A stretch of DNA of 64,000 nucleotides. Origin: Siphonodentalium dalli. Taxonomy: Eukaryota; Mollusca; Scaphopoda; Gadilida; Siphonodentaliidae. The notes beneath the pieces are model-generated. The model saw nothing but the letters and a program-made list of their open reading frames with translations, was not told where the DNA came from and did not search any database. The stretch is from positions 278,127,426 through 278,191,425 of the forward strand of contig CP136063.1 of the NCBI GenBank assembly GCA_032622095.1, in the 5' to 3' direction. Positions 10,895-23,187 of the stretch are shown here, one piece after another; within the stretch, counting starts at the first letter, position 1, and every line of letters begins with the position of its first letter. A program made the position numbers and the translations under genes.

Positions 10895-13204
10895 CCATTC
10901 CAGGAAGGTGTACAATCTTAGAAGTCCAGCATCTGCAGTCTTCTCCACAAAGTTGGCATCCTCAACAGTATCTCCAGCATCAGCCAAACACAACCTGGTA
11001 CCATCAGCTGAAAACTTCTCTATAGCATCATGTAAGGTCAAGAAATTTCCAGTTGACTTTGACATCTTATCCGAATTCAACAGTAGATGTCCGTTAGCAC
11101 GTATTGCTCTTGGCCACATACCGCTCTCCTTTGGCCATATGGCACAGTGACTGTATATGAAGTATGTCAAATGGTTTGGAACAAGATCTTTGCCCGATAC
11201 ACGCAAGTCAACTGGATACCAATGTTGAAACTCATTCTTCAGCTTACTAAGAGCATCCTTTGGTATCTTTGTCTTAGGAAGAGCTGTTACCTGGTTGAAG
11301 ACATAGTCCCAAACTTCTGGCGTCATTTGGTCGGCTGTAATTCCGAGTGGACTTTTACCACTGCCATTCAGAACACCACCCTGCAGCAGATGAGCAACAG
11401 TATAGTAAGCCATATAGATTGTAGAGTCGGACAAGGATTCAATCAGATATTTTGGATCCCAAGGAATTCTTGTTCCCAGTCCATATGTTCTTGAGAGTGC
11501 ATGCTCATGCAGCCATCCAAGTGTAGCTAAGAAGTTCTTCTTCACATCCTCGCTGTATGTCTCTATCTTACTCAAGGCATCTTTAGCTTGCTTCAGCCAA
11601 CTTTCTTCACCATAATCCAAATACCATTGGTCACACAGTGCAACAATACACTCATCACCTGATCTGGATACCACATGTTTCTCTGGCTCCATATATTTGA
11701 CAGCTTCCTTGCTATCGAGGAGCAGCTTCTTTATTACTGCTTTAGCATCTTGTACTTTCTGTCCTTTTTGGTCACCCACAATCATGATACCTTCATAGAA
11801 GCCTTTCATATAGACCTTTTCTTTCGCCTCTGTCAACCTTTCCCTCTCATTCGGACTGTTGATCTTCATTTCCTCACAAACTGTAACAGCAGCCAAATTT
11901 CCTATACCCGGAACATCTATTATCGGGATAGGATCGAAAGGCAAAACATGTTCATCTTTTAGTCCAAACTTTTCCCTGAATGCTTCTTTCTTTTTCAGTT
12001 CTCTTAGAGATGCAAAATCATCAGGAGAATCAGATGGTACACTTGTAACAATACCTGTTCCTTTATCCTCTTTGATATTGAGCATAGGGAGAGTATATAT
12101 GACCTTGTATGGTGACAAAGGAGCAGAAAGTCCACAACCCATTATATCTTGTCCAGTTAACTCAAGGACGACATCCAGTTTCCCATTCTCAGTGGTTAAA
12201 TCTTGATAAGAAATATTTTTGGCAGCCCTGGCAGTAGATATGAATATTTCACCAGTATTTATTCTGTATGCGACATATTTCATATCTGGCCTAACCCAAC
12301 AGTTTGTCTGACCATACATAGTTTCTGGTCTCAATGTCGCAGCAACCAAACAGATAGTCTCATCTTGATGTTTCTCAAACAGTTTAGGATATGGTTTCAC
12401 AACTTTCATCTTTATCAGGGTATATTCTTGCGGAGCAACACCTTCTCCAGATAGTCTGTCATGATCCATGCATGGTTGATCATCTTTTGGTGAGAATATG
12501 GTATACCTTTTTCCAAACTTGCACTTTCCTCTTTCATTCATTCTGATGTATTGCCATCTTACAAAAGAATCATAGTATGGGTTGATTTCAGTTGTGACAA
12601 ATGATCTTCTCCAATCAACCTTCACACCCATTTCTTTCAAGTCACTGATGGCATGGACAGGGAAGTACTTAATCCAGTGCAAAGGATCAGCAAATTTTAC
12701 AATTTCGTCATCTTTCAAGCCAAAAGATTTCATTATTTGCCACTGGTAAGTCATGCCACCAGACTTCGCAGCTGCTTTGCTTTTCTTACTTCTGGCCTTG
12801 TTGGTACTTGCTGGGTCTACATCTTCGACGATTTCTTCTTTTTTAACTTTTTCTTCAACTGGGAACACTGGTGGAAATCCGAAGTCTTCCATTTCTCTTT
12901 TCAACTTGTCAGCGCATGCTTTTATTGGCATTCCAGTGCAATGAAATCCAAATGGAAAAAGGCACTGTTTTCCCATCAAACGCTGAAATCCTACGGCAAA
13001 TTCGCATTTCGTCAAAGAAAATGAATGCCCTAAATGCAATCTACCATTCATGTAAGGATAAGGAAAAGTAACAATGTATTTCTCATTTTTCGACTTTCCC
13101 TTTGGTGCATCTTCTTGAAAAATCTGTTCATTCTCCCATTTCTCTTGCATACGCTTCTCGATCTCTCGGATCTCGTTTAGTTTGACCGTGCTTTTGCGTT
13201 CCAT
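10895..13204 (-). CDS. LARS1: LARS1 exon 1: leucyl-tRNA synthetase catalytic and editing domains
   Basis: A single 770-codon exon starts at ATG 13204. The Met is chosen because the downstream residues align with the start of animal LARS1 (lysine-rich segment, then [11 protein letters not shown]). The HIGH-type ATP site is HLGH at residues 57-60 and the second signature is KMSKS at 713-717. The CP1 editing domain lies between them, with TLRPET at about 290-295 and [15 protein letters not shown] at 382-396; this domain hydrolyses mischarged tRNA-Leu. The exon ends TTCCTGGAATGG|GTAATAAC (donor at 10894). A charged Lys/Glu insert at 118-145 resembles the variable linker of eukaryotic LeuRS. All key motifs are intact. 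Coding 770 residues in one exon is unusual for an animal LARS1; the human gene has more than 30 exons. Confidence 0.96.
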
Positions 13205-13580
13205 GATTGCATCCGCGGTAATTCTGTTATTGTGTCTGTGGATCTGTGAGGTGGACGGTCAATGAAATTGGTGACGAAATATTGTGTAAACAAGTTTCGA
13301 TACTACTGATGATGAAATAGCCGGCAACCAATGTCTCCTAATTTCGCGTATCCACGCGTAACAGGTGCGCGACAATAAAAAAGACGTCACCGGAATGCCA
13401 AAATAGTTGTAGCACAAATGAGAGGCAGTGGTGCGAAAGAGGTCATTACGGTAGCCAGTTTGTTTGAGGATAAGTATGAGGATTGTTTTAATATATCACG
13501 TACTTGAGGTAGTTTATTCGGCCCAAGGCCCGGATAGCACAGTATAAAGGCTAATGGGCGGAAATTCATTATATATCGGC
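13205..13580. promoter_or_regulatory. LARS1 upstream region
   Basis: This is the sequence immediately upstream of the LARS1 ATG and must contain its 5' UTR and probably its promoter. I see no TATA box near 13230-13300. The stretch is less AT-rich than its surroundings, as expected for a housekeeping promoter. No transcription start can be fixed. Confidence 0.3.
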
Positions 13581-13584
13581 ATCA

Positions 13585-14600
13585 AAAGGAAAAAACAAAA
13601 CAATGGAATCCACACATAGCCAATGCGACACAAGAAAGTAAGAAAGCCCGGGCCATTATCATTATCATTGGAAAGTGGCAGGTAAACTCACTGATAAAAA
13701 AAATCCATTTAACTTTGAAGACGCAAAATGGCCACTAAAAAGAATCTTAGAAGTACACAATGACAATGCCAATGCAACGACAACTATACGGTGCCGGTAC
13801 TTAGTTCTAGAACACAACTATATACGACGAAGCCAATGCATCTTATGATCAAGTGCTAAAATTCTACAATTTATAAGTCAACAAAGATCCACAAAGAGCT
13901 CAATCACTAGAAGACAACTTGAAACAACACAAAGATGTGATTAATTATATCTGGAAAATTCAACTGCCCAGACATAATTATATTGGGAAAATATGGTGAT
14001 TAAACACGATTAAACCAGGAGCTGCGGGAAATTATGTACAACAAAAACTGATTGAAATATGTGTTGAACATGGCCTGATGCAGTTGCAGATAGGTCCCAT
14101 CAGATGAGACAACCTACTATAGATCGTGTCCTCTCAAACAACAAATTCTTGGTCAAGGCAACCAGCATAACACCCGGTATATATATTTCCGACCGTGATA
14201 TTTTTGTGACGGGCTCCACCACTTGCAAAGCCATACCACCCGAAGAAAGCAATCGAGTGAAGGACCTATACGTATTCAGAAAAGCAAAGTCCAACGAGAT
14301 CACTGATGACATCACTCAATTAAGCGAGAACACCAGGCAATTAGCTATCTATAGAGCTGACCAAACAACTACAAATGACCCATGGGAAACCTTCAAATCA
14401 GGAATAATGAAGTCAGTAGACAAACACACACCCATATTGAGAAGTAGAAAACAAAACCAACTACCATGAATGACAAAGAAGTTTCAGGAACTCACCCATA
14501 TGAAATGTCGCCTTTACAAACGGGCCAAGACATCAAAGAAACAACAGGATTTAGATAAGTATACAAAGAGTTCCAGAGAGTATCGGTAGGTAGAAAAGCG
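13585..14600 (+). pseudogene. Degraded LINE: endonuclease-domain relic
   Basis: The frame 14104-14469 has the layout of the C-terminal half of a non-LTR retrotransposon APE-type endonuclease and its downstream linker: RVLSNNKFLVKATSITPGIY resembles the family phrase for the catalytic Asp-His region, here corrupted to ISDRDIF where ISDHD is expected. Upstream (14030-14100) QQKLIEICVEHGLMQL, in a different frame, fits the preceding endonuclease strand. Several stops and frame shifts separate the parts, and no RT follows. It is a dead fragment, and 13585-14030 may be more of the same element. Confidence 0.6.
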
Positions 14601-15080
14601 GATTTGAAAAGAAAAGCATTGAACCATTCTGCATGGTCATACATGAAGTCAAAGATACAAGGAAACATTGGAGTCGCCTCATTTTTCTCCATACCTGTTT
14701 TATAAGGTGATGAAAATAAATAATTGAATTGAAGAAAGGAGGCCACATATAGTGGAGGGCTCTGTGGATAAAGCTGGAAAACTCCTTACATGTATATCTT
14801 AATTCCGTTGCCATCGCAAACAGGAAATCAATCAACAGTATCTCACTTGTCTATACATTTACTAAATTTGTTTCCCACTTCATGTTTCAAATAATTTCAA
14901 ATGGGTGGTCTACTTCAATTAAAGACCAATTTCAGCGGGATGTTGTGTTGATTGCATTCACTTGGAACCAAGTCAGAATGATTTTCCAGGCTAAAAGTTA
15001 GAGAAAGATTAAATTCATTTGATAAGACATGTGTTTACCTTCCTCAAAGCTCCATTCAATTCACGAAAATGAAGCGATTC
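14600..15080. other. Non-coding, nothing recognised
   Basis: No coding potential beyond short antisense ORFs, and no structured repeat was noticed. Confidence 0.45.
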
Positions 15081-15084
15081 CTCC

Positions 15085-15800
15085 GGGTCCGTGAAGTTAG
15101 CACAACATTCAACATTCGTTCAACATTCGTGTGAAGTTGGCACAACATTCAACATTGATGTAAACATATTTTTATTTCCAAATCCAAACAATTGACATAA
15201 CACACAGATGACATAATTATACAACATATAAGAGTTAATTTTGGAAATGAGGATCAGACAACATTAAACATTCGTTCAACATTCAATTTTTCTTGTACAC
15301 AAGTTTTTTTAACGTGAATGGATTAAGTGGGTCGATATATATATATAGCACCCCTATCACAATTAGAGTCATCGATACTCATTTTTGAGGATTTTTAATT
15401 CCGGTAGATACAGAGAGAGGGGGCACATCATATACGCATGATCGGATCGGGCCCATATTTGTAGGGATGTGTACCCTGATGGTTCTCCATAGGGCACACG
15501 CCCATGCAACATGTGTGGTTTTCGCTGGCGAATGTTAAATAGAGAGCACGTACATTCAACATTCGTCCAACATTCCTGTGAAGTTGGCACAACATTCATC
15601 ATTCATTCAACATTCAACTTTTCTGTACATAATTTGTTTAACGTGAATGCAACACGTGGGCCGTATACACAGCGCCTCTATCAAAATCAGAGTATTCGGT
15701 ACTTAGATACTCATTTTTGAGGATTTTTAATTCGGGTAGAGATAGAGGGCACATCATATTCCCATGATCTGTTCAACATTCGCCAGCAAAAACCACACTT
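15085..15800. repeat. AACATTCG-rich duplicated segment
   Basis: The phrase TTCAACATTCG and GTGAAGTTGGCACAACATTC recur at 15115-15150, 15555-15610 and elsewhere. A longer module with ACTCATTTTTGAGGATTTTT followed by GGCACATCATAT is present twice (about 15375-15440 and 15708-15770). This is a local duplication of roughly 300-400 bp with divergence. A TATATATATATA run lies near 15340. Confidence 0.55.
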
Positions 15801-15829
15801 GCTAGTCGGGGGCTCTATTATGAATTAAA

Positions 15830-16060
15830 GTACCAGTAGGAGTTTACACATCCCTGCAAATGTGTCCCGGTGATATTATATATATATCGCAACCGACCAC
15901 ATGGCCATCCCTAAGATGTCCATCAACTCAGATCAAGCTTGAAAATCTGTCCCGATTTCCGCCCATGTTGGGATTCGAACCAGTGCCAACATCATGTTAT
16001 ATTCACGACACAGCAATCACATCGGCTTTACGGTGATCGACATCCTTAAAAGGGTAGCCC
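15830..16060 (-). mobile_element. tRNA-derived SINE
   Basis: On the minus strand GGTTCGAATCCC (complement of 15970-15981) is a perfect pol III B box. A looser A-box-like region, GTAAAGCCGATGTGATTG, lies about 45 nt upstream (complement near 16020-16036). The body cannot form a full tRNA cloverleaf and continues into a non-tRNA tail (15830-15955), so a SINE is favoured over a tRNA gene. Confidence 0.55.
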
Positions 16061-16260
16061 TTTCATAGAGAGTAAAACACTGTTTGTAAGCTTATCAGTT
16101 CAAGTTTGAATATGGGTTCTAATATTGACACAAGCCACAAGGATCTACGTACCATTATATTGGGCAGCACATGCAATGCACTTCCTCTGAAATTGTGTTT
16201 GTGACCATAATATTTCTGTTATTGGCGTGTGGATATATCAGATCCATGGGGGCACGGAAT

Positions 16261-16422
16261 CTATGGCAAGCCGTTTTCACATTTTCGATTGATTTGAACT
16301 TAAGTCCAATTATTTGGACTTAAGTCCAAATAATTGGACTTAAGTCCAAATAATTGGACTTAAGTCCAAATAATTGGACTTAAGTTCAAATCAATCAAAA
16401 ATGTGAAAACGGCTTGCCATAG
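16261..16422. mobile_element. 162-bp palindromic MITE with internal 20-bp repeats
   Basis: Arms CTATGGCAAGCCGTTTTCAC and GTGAAAACGGCTTGCCATAG are exact complements and pair to about 40 bp with one mismatch. The interior is about five tandem units of GGACTTAAGTCCAAATAATT, each of which is itself palindromic (TTGGACTTAAGTCCAA). Confidence 0.75.
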
Positions 16423-16645
16423 GAATCAGTACAAGTGTCCATTGCTTCGAATGTGCTTGCTTCAGTGAGCGTGAACAAATTCTCATTTCTTAGTTAGGGT
16501 ATCAACAGCTAGCTAATCGATTTTTCACAACCGGTTAAAAACTTTTATAGGTGCATATTGTGGGAAGAAAAGTAATTCTTTCAACTTGTTTTAATGCGTG
16601 TCGTCGAAAAAGCTTTTGGCCAAGATGAGTCACGATCCGCGTGCT

Positions 16646-16662
16646 TACCCCCCCCCCCCCCC
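16646..16662. repeat. Poly-C tract
   Basis: A run of about 17 cytosines lies upstream of the LINE relic. Its length is prone to sequencing and assembly error. Confidence 0.8.
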
Positions 16663-16878
16663 ATGCGCCTCTTAATTCAATGTCCACAACTGAACGCGCT
16701 ATCCCGGGTCAATAAATTAGTTGACTCCCTGCTGAAAGAAATTGTAAGAGTATCCCAATTTATTTCATTTTCAGATATGGCGATCCACCCTGGTATCATT
16801 TTCTTAAAAAAATTCAAATCTGGGACATTTTGTTTTATCAGACTTCAAATTTCCTAATTCTTCACTTTTAAATGGAGA

Positions 16879-19858
16879 ATGGACCACCCGCTCCATATCC
16901 AAAATTACTGTGACATATACACCAATGACACGGGGGACATGTACCATATTTTTGAAAATACTACTGTTTGTAAAACGGTTAATACATTTTTGTCGTCTAT
17001 AGAAGATGAATATTATGATGATGAATGTAATGACGATGATTTTGATAAGACTTTTCAGGTCCCAAATCGAATATCACAAGACAAAGGTAAAGTGAACTCT
17101 TATGGTTATAAACTATTGGGTTTATGTAAATTTATGACACTATTCATTGTCAATGGGAGGTGTGGTGATGATAAATGTGGAAAATTTACGTCATCTGATC
17201 GCACGGTAATATATTATGCACTAGGAACAAAACGCCTTTTGAGCAAAATAGAAAACTTCAAAGTCCACGATCATTGTTCTCTATTCTCCGATATACATGG
17301 AGCTATACACTTGGTGATCAAATTTAATTTCCCAAATGGATATATACGAAATAACTTCACCGACGAGAACTCCACTGTTGGTGAACAAATGATAAAAACG
17401 AAACGATGGGACCCACAAAAAGGGAGAATGTTACCCAGAAATATTAATTCCGACGACATTACGCTTATTCTTGGTGAACTTTCTGATTTGGAAAACAATA
17501 GTTGTTTATCCCAAACAAATATTGATGATATATGCGGGCTTATAACGAGAGCTCTAAACACTGCGGCCGATCGTACATTGGGAACTTATAAACCTCAAAA
17601 TAAAACGCGGGAAAATATGCGCAAAGACAAAGCCTGGTTTGATGGTGTGTCGAACACTGAGGAATCAATTTAACCATTCAAAGCGTGAGTACAATAAAAC
17701 AAAATCTATTATAGATAAAGATATAATGAAACAACATTGCGCGAAGTACAGAGGGGTTATGGATAGAACAATTAAAGAAATGCGAGTAAAGCAAGTTTCA
17801 GAACTTCGAGATGCAGCTAAGTATTCAGGTAAGTCATTCTGGGACAGACTTGACAAAATGTGTTCCGACAGCCAGACCAAAAAATGCAGAGGAAACGTCA
17901 CAATAGAACAATTCGAGGAGTACTTTAAGGATTTAAACCTAAACGACTGTAATGATGAATCGGATATTTCCGACTATGTCGATATGGACTTTAACGAACA
18001 TCACGAGTCGCATCTAAATAGACCTATAACACAAGAAGAGATTTTTAGTGCTGTAAGCAAGCTCAAGAATGGTAAGGCAGTAGGGGCAGACCAAATTTTG
18101 AACGAATATATCAAAGAATCGGTCGGTGAAATGATGAGTATTTATGTCGCTTTTTTAATCTCATTCTGAGTAGTGGGCATTTTCCGAAACAATGGGCTGT
18201 TGGGATGATAAAACCCATCTTCAAAGGATCCGGGGACCCAAATTTACCTGAATCATATAGAGGAATCACCCTTCTAAGTTGTTTTGCTAAACTGTTTACA
18301 TCCGTTATTAATAATCGAATATCGTCGTTTGCAGAAGACAATGACCTAGTAGATAAAATTCAGACAGGTTTTCGTAAGGGTCACTCAACAGTAGATAATA
18401 TATTTATTATACATGCTCTAATAAACGTATACCTACAAAGCGGACGGAAGATTTATTGTACTTTTATTGATTTCCGCAAACCATTTGATACGTATGGAGA
18501 GATGCTCTATGGTTGAAACTTATGCAAGCAGATATAAACGGTAAGATACTACAGGTAATACGAAGCATGTACGACAATATAAAATTATGTGTGAAAAATA
18601 ATAATTCGCAATCAGACTTCTTTATCAGCCAGATTGGTTTATTTCAAGGTGAACCAATGTCACCTCTTTTATTTTCTTTGTTTGTGAACGATATACAAAG
18701 TTTTCTGAGCGACTGTGCAATCTCAAACTTGAACTATTTTGATGAGAAATACTTTGAACATATTGGCTGTTTTATAAATATATTGTGTTTATTATATGCA
18801 GATGATACCGTGATCCTCTCAGACTCGGAGGACAATATGCATCGTGCACTTTCAGCATTCGCTGATTAATTATGCCGAGGCATGGAATCTGCAAGTTAAT
18901 ACAATGAAAACGAAAACGAAAACGGGGAGATACCCCGTAATGATCGAAATTAAGTGCCGATCAATATCATATTGGTCAAAACTAGTATCGCACGAAGGAT
19001 CAGAATTAGCTAAAAATGTATTCCTTCTACTCAGGTATCTCAATGATGGTGATGCCATACTACAAAACAAGATTAAATGGATTTCGTTTATCAAAGAAAC
19101 TCTGCGAGAAGTAAATATGGAAAGTGCGTGGCAGAATCAGTCACCACTATATATAAGCAAGACAGACATGAAACACATGAAAGCGAAATTAATAGAGCAA
19201 CACACATGTTGCCTCTTCGGCAATCTAAATATGTCTATTTCAAGCCGTGCCATATTTTATGGAAACATAAAGGATTCTGTCAGATTGAGCCGATACTTAG
19301 TATATATGCCATCTCATCTAGCTACATATTTACTGAAATTTAGAATAGCCAATCACAGACTACCGATAGAGCAATGCAGATGGAATAAAAGTACATGTAA
19401 AGACACGAAATGCCCGTTATGTGGCGAAAATGTATGTGATGAATACCATTTTGTTATTTTGTGTACTGAACTTAACGATCTGCGAGAAACCTATATACCG
19501 AAGTATTACTGGGAAAACCCTAACAGAAATAAATTCTACAGACTGCTGTCACTGCTTAACATAAGTATATTGAAAAGAGTGAGCATTTTCTTAAAATTAG
19601 CATTTATAAAGTTACCACGAAGCAAGTATTACATTATATTATATATAATGTAAATATTATATGAATTAAACCATTTCAGAAAACATATTCCCAAATGTAT
19701 TAGCATTATTTGTATTTATTATCAATATCATATAATATGATGAACTCATTTATTGATGTATATGTATGTTGTGTATTGTTTGTATAATGTTGTGTAAATA
19801 AGTTGTATGGCATGTTGCAACTTAGATGTTGACTTTGCTAATAAACAATTCAATTCAT
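16879..19858 (+). pseudogene. Non-LTR retrotransposon (LINE), frameshifted and internally deleted
   Basis: ORF pieces at 16879-17673, 17639-18169, 18205-18516, 18513-18869 and 18844-19653 together make a reverse transcriptase ORF. Visible RT landmarks: SAVSKLKNGKAVGADQI (fingers), LPESYRGITLLSCFAKLFTS, GFRKGHSTVDNIF, DFRKPFD (motif A), GEPMSPLLFSLFVNDI (motif B) and LLYADDTVIL (catalytic YADD). A single-base frame change near 18490 interrupts motif A (DFRKPFDT, then WRDALW only in another frame). Near 18920, after a run of AAAACG repeats, the frame jumps to GRYPVMIEIKCRSISYW, a segment normally found much further towards the C-terminus, so the thumb and connecting region is deleted. The C-terminus carries CPLCGENVCDEYHFVILC, a C-C-H-C motif. 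The 3' UTR ends near 19858 after AATAAACAATTCAATTC. The endonuclease part is incomplete at the 5' side. Clade uncertain. Confidence 0.85.
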
Positions 19859-19859
19859 A

Positions 19860-20385
19860 AATTTCATTGAGGTTATCACAACACTGATTCGTGTGAACAC
19901 AATTTATTACGCAATTAGTAAGTAATAGTAACCTATGTCAACACTATTGCGTGGGTGTTTATACAACTTTTTTTATTTATCAAAACACTATCTCATTTAT
20001 AAATATAAAGATAATATAGATAGCGCTTTTATAGATGCATATATATACATATTGGTCGGTTCATGATTAGGCCTATACGGAATCATATTAGACTTGATAG
20101 AATAATGATATGCCCGTTATGAAGATATAAAAAAATTGGAATTGTTTGGACGAAGTGATTACTGCCACTGAAATGAAATGGCAAGCAATGTAATACAAGA
20201 AAACCATAGTCAGAAATGGTAACGCCACCAAGATCGTGTTATTAGCCATAAATATAAATAATAATACAATTATTCTATAAACTAGCTTTCAAATTTTATG
20301 CGGGAAATTTGCGTACTTCCATATTTCAAGTTTTCCCGTTTCTCGTGGCATACATTACTTTCATCAAACTGTCTTCTTTATTACA
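19860..20385. other. Intergenic, nothing recognised
   Basis: AT-rich sequence between the LINE relic and a Helitron remnant. No feature supported. Confidence 0.5.
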
Positions 20386-20965
20386 CAAGCTGATAGGCCC
20401 GACTTCACCCGGGCTGTTTCCCATCTGCTTTCCGGTGAAAGGTGCGATTTGACCTTCAATTGACTATTTCGAAAGTCAAGGTCAGGTCAGGGTCATGATT
20501 TGTCCAGTCCAAAACACCCCCACCCGTAGAAAACTACCCATAGGTATCATATTTCGTCGAAATCCGTCCGTTTTACCCAACTTGAACTTTAATTAACAAT
20601 TTTGAAGGTCAAGGTAAGGTCAGAGTCATGATTTGACCCGTCCAAAACACCCCCCCCCCCGACAAAAGTACCCATAGGTATCAAATTTCGTCGAAATCTA
20701 TCCGTTTTATCCGAGTTGACCTTTGATTGGCCATATTGAAGGTCAAGGTCAGGCCGAGGTCACGATTTGACCCGTTCAAAACTCTCCTCGGACCAAAGTA
20801 TCCCTAGGTATAAAATTTCGCCGAAATTTGTCCGTTTTACCCAAATTGACCTTGCATTGACAGTTTTAAAGGTCAAGGTCGGGTCGGGGTCACGATTTGA
20901 CCCGTTCAAAACACTTCCCGGACACAAATACCCATAAGTATCAAATTACGTTGAAATCTATGGAA
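20386..20965 (-). mobile_element. Helitron remnant with about 120-bp internal repeats
   Basis: Read on the minus strand, GCCCGGGTGAAGTCGGGC forms a hairpin followed by CTATCAG and CTTG, a decayed version of the Helitron 3' end (hairpin, short spacer, CTAG). The body holds about four tandem units of roughly 120 bp built on GGTCAAGGTCAGG...TTTGACCCGTCCAAAACAC...ATTTCGTCGAAATC...GTTTTACCC. The 5' end is missing near 20965. Confidence 0.6.
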
Positions 20966-21369
20966 AGCCGAGGAGGACATGTTGGTTGCTTATTGCTAGA
21001 TATACGACGCGGTATTTTGAAGGTGTTTCAAACTAGGAGATAGAAGTATTCTGCCTTTCAAATGGTGATGAATTATAGTAGTTTATTCAAATTTTATGGC
21101 ATAAATTGTTATTAAAACCGTATATACTATAAAAAATTAATGACTCGAAAATTAAGTGGGCCTTTAAACAAAGTCACAATTGCATTTAGGCTCATCTCAT
21201 ACTCGTCCATTCAGCGATATTCTACTGCGCAGTTTGTTATAGCCTCCAGTATTTATTGAGCGTTATACCCCCAACTGTTATAATTCGCCTTTAGCAGGCG
21301 TACTCTTGCCTCAGATTATTGAGATATTAGGTCACACATAATCACATTAAATCGCATCGTAACATAGCA

Positions 21370-22200
21370 ATTGTGTGGGCTCCTTGGCGTGAATATGTAA
21401 TGAGAAATAAGGTCATACGTAATGACATTAAACTCAAGAAAACCCTCGAAAACAAAACAAAATCACATTTAATGTTTTACGTTATTTCCTTCATAAAAAG
21501 AATCTTCGTGATAATGAACCCTCTCGTTACTTTAGAATATAGAATTAACCTTAAAATAAAAAAAATCTTTGGAACACAGAACCTTCGGAATAACGAACCT
21601 TCGGATTGGTGAACCTTCGGAATAGCGAACATTCAGAGAAATTTCGGAATAGTGGACCTTCGGGATAGTGAACATTCGGAATAGAGACATGCCCCCCAAT
21701 ATTCATATTATATGCCCAGAGTTCAAAGGTATGGACCCATACAATTCTAAACTTGGCCCTTAAAATATTGAACTCCAAATTGGAGCACACACAGAACACC
21801 ACTTAAGTCAACTGAACCTATGTCATGTCCCAATGCGGGAGGGTCCATATATACCACAACATTCATAGTATATGCCAAGAATTCAAAGGTATGGGCCCAC
21901 GTAATGACATAAAATCTCAAGAAAACCAGCGAAAACAAAACAAAATCACATTTAATGTTCTAAGTTAAGTTATTTCCTCCTGTATCTGTATCGGTGTGCG
22001 CGCATGATCAGTTCGGATGTGAGCGCACACTCCATATAAAGAATCTTTGTGAAAATGAACCCTCTCAAATTAGTCTCAATACTTTAAAATATAGAATTAA
22101 CCTAAAAATAACAAAAACCTTCGGAATAGAGAACCTTCGGAATAGCGGACCTTCGGGATAGCAAACCTTCATAATAGAAGCATGTCCCCACAATTACACC
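21370..22200. repeat. Local duplication plus CTTCGGAATAG minisatellite
   Basis: The segment 21400-21700 recurs, diverged, at 21898-22190: both contain AAAACAAAACAAAATCACAT and AATGAACCCTCTC and end in several 16-17 bp units of the type GAACCTTCGGAATAGCG. The second copy has an insert with a GTGCGCGCATGATCAGTTCG palindrome region near 22000. No coding content. Confidence 0.6.
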
Positions 22201-23000
22201 GGTGACGTAAACACATGTGCCAATCTTAGTTGTACTCTCGTAATTATCGGTACGATGAAACGGTGACGGAATCTGACGAGGTTTGCCGAATGTACAATCA
22301 CCCAGTGAATTATCGATCGACCATGCGATATCAAAAAACCAAAAGCTTGAAACACCACACTACGGTGGCGTAATAATTATGTTTATATAGGCCCTATTCG
22401 TGCTATATAATTATATTATACCGGAAGGCCTAGTACAATATCCTTTTTCAACTTGAACAGGTAAATGAAAAATGTACGATGGTTCAAGTTTCAATGGTTA
22501 AGTATTGTGAGAAATCCAATGGTGTAATTTTAAAGTTATCATCTTTAGACATTGGTCTCGGTTGGAATGGAAACTGAAAGGAAGGTAAAAGTAAATGATA
22601 GTTTCTTTTTCGTCAAAATAGTTTGAAACAACCTGCATGAATAAATGAATGAATTAATCGTTTTGATGGTGGATTAGAATTATATTTTGTATTATTAAAA
22701 TAGTGTATATTTTAGCTAAACTGAATTTGTTAGGAGATACAAAGTTGAAAACTAACTACCTATCTATAAGTTTTGTCTGATATTTGCGACGGAAGCGCGT
22801 AATTCAATTTTCAAAATGAAAACAAAATCAACATTCTTGATCTAATTTCAACGATTGCACCCGATTTGAGTACTAATTATACCCGAAAGTATTTTTACTA
22901 TTCAATCATAAGCAATGGAAGAACATATTCAAGTAAAAGACATGTAAGAGTCATAAGATTGACATAAAATTTGATAAATCAATGACAATGATCAGATATT
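22200..23000. other. Non-coding, nothing recognised
   Basis: AT-rich sequence between the duplicated segment and the 3' end of the intact LINE. No feature supported. Confidence 0.5.
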
Positions 23001-23187
23001 CATATCTTGTCTTGTCTTGTCTTCGTATATCCCTGCGTTTATTTGTCGCAGCACCTCTGATTCGGTTGAGTCAGAGTAATTTTGATTTCTTTAATTTATA
23101 TTCTCTATATACACTGATTTCATATAATCTGAATTTCATATAATGATTAGGATCGGTAAAGAACTGGAATAATGAAATGGGAATCTT

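Noticed and set aside
15950-16040. A tRNA gene on the minus strand
   Set aside because: The B box is perfect, but the acceptor and anticodon stems cannot be paired properly and a non-tRNA tail follows. A SINE is more likely.
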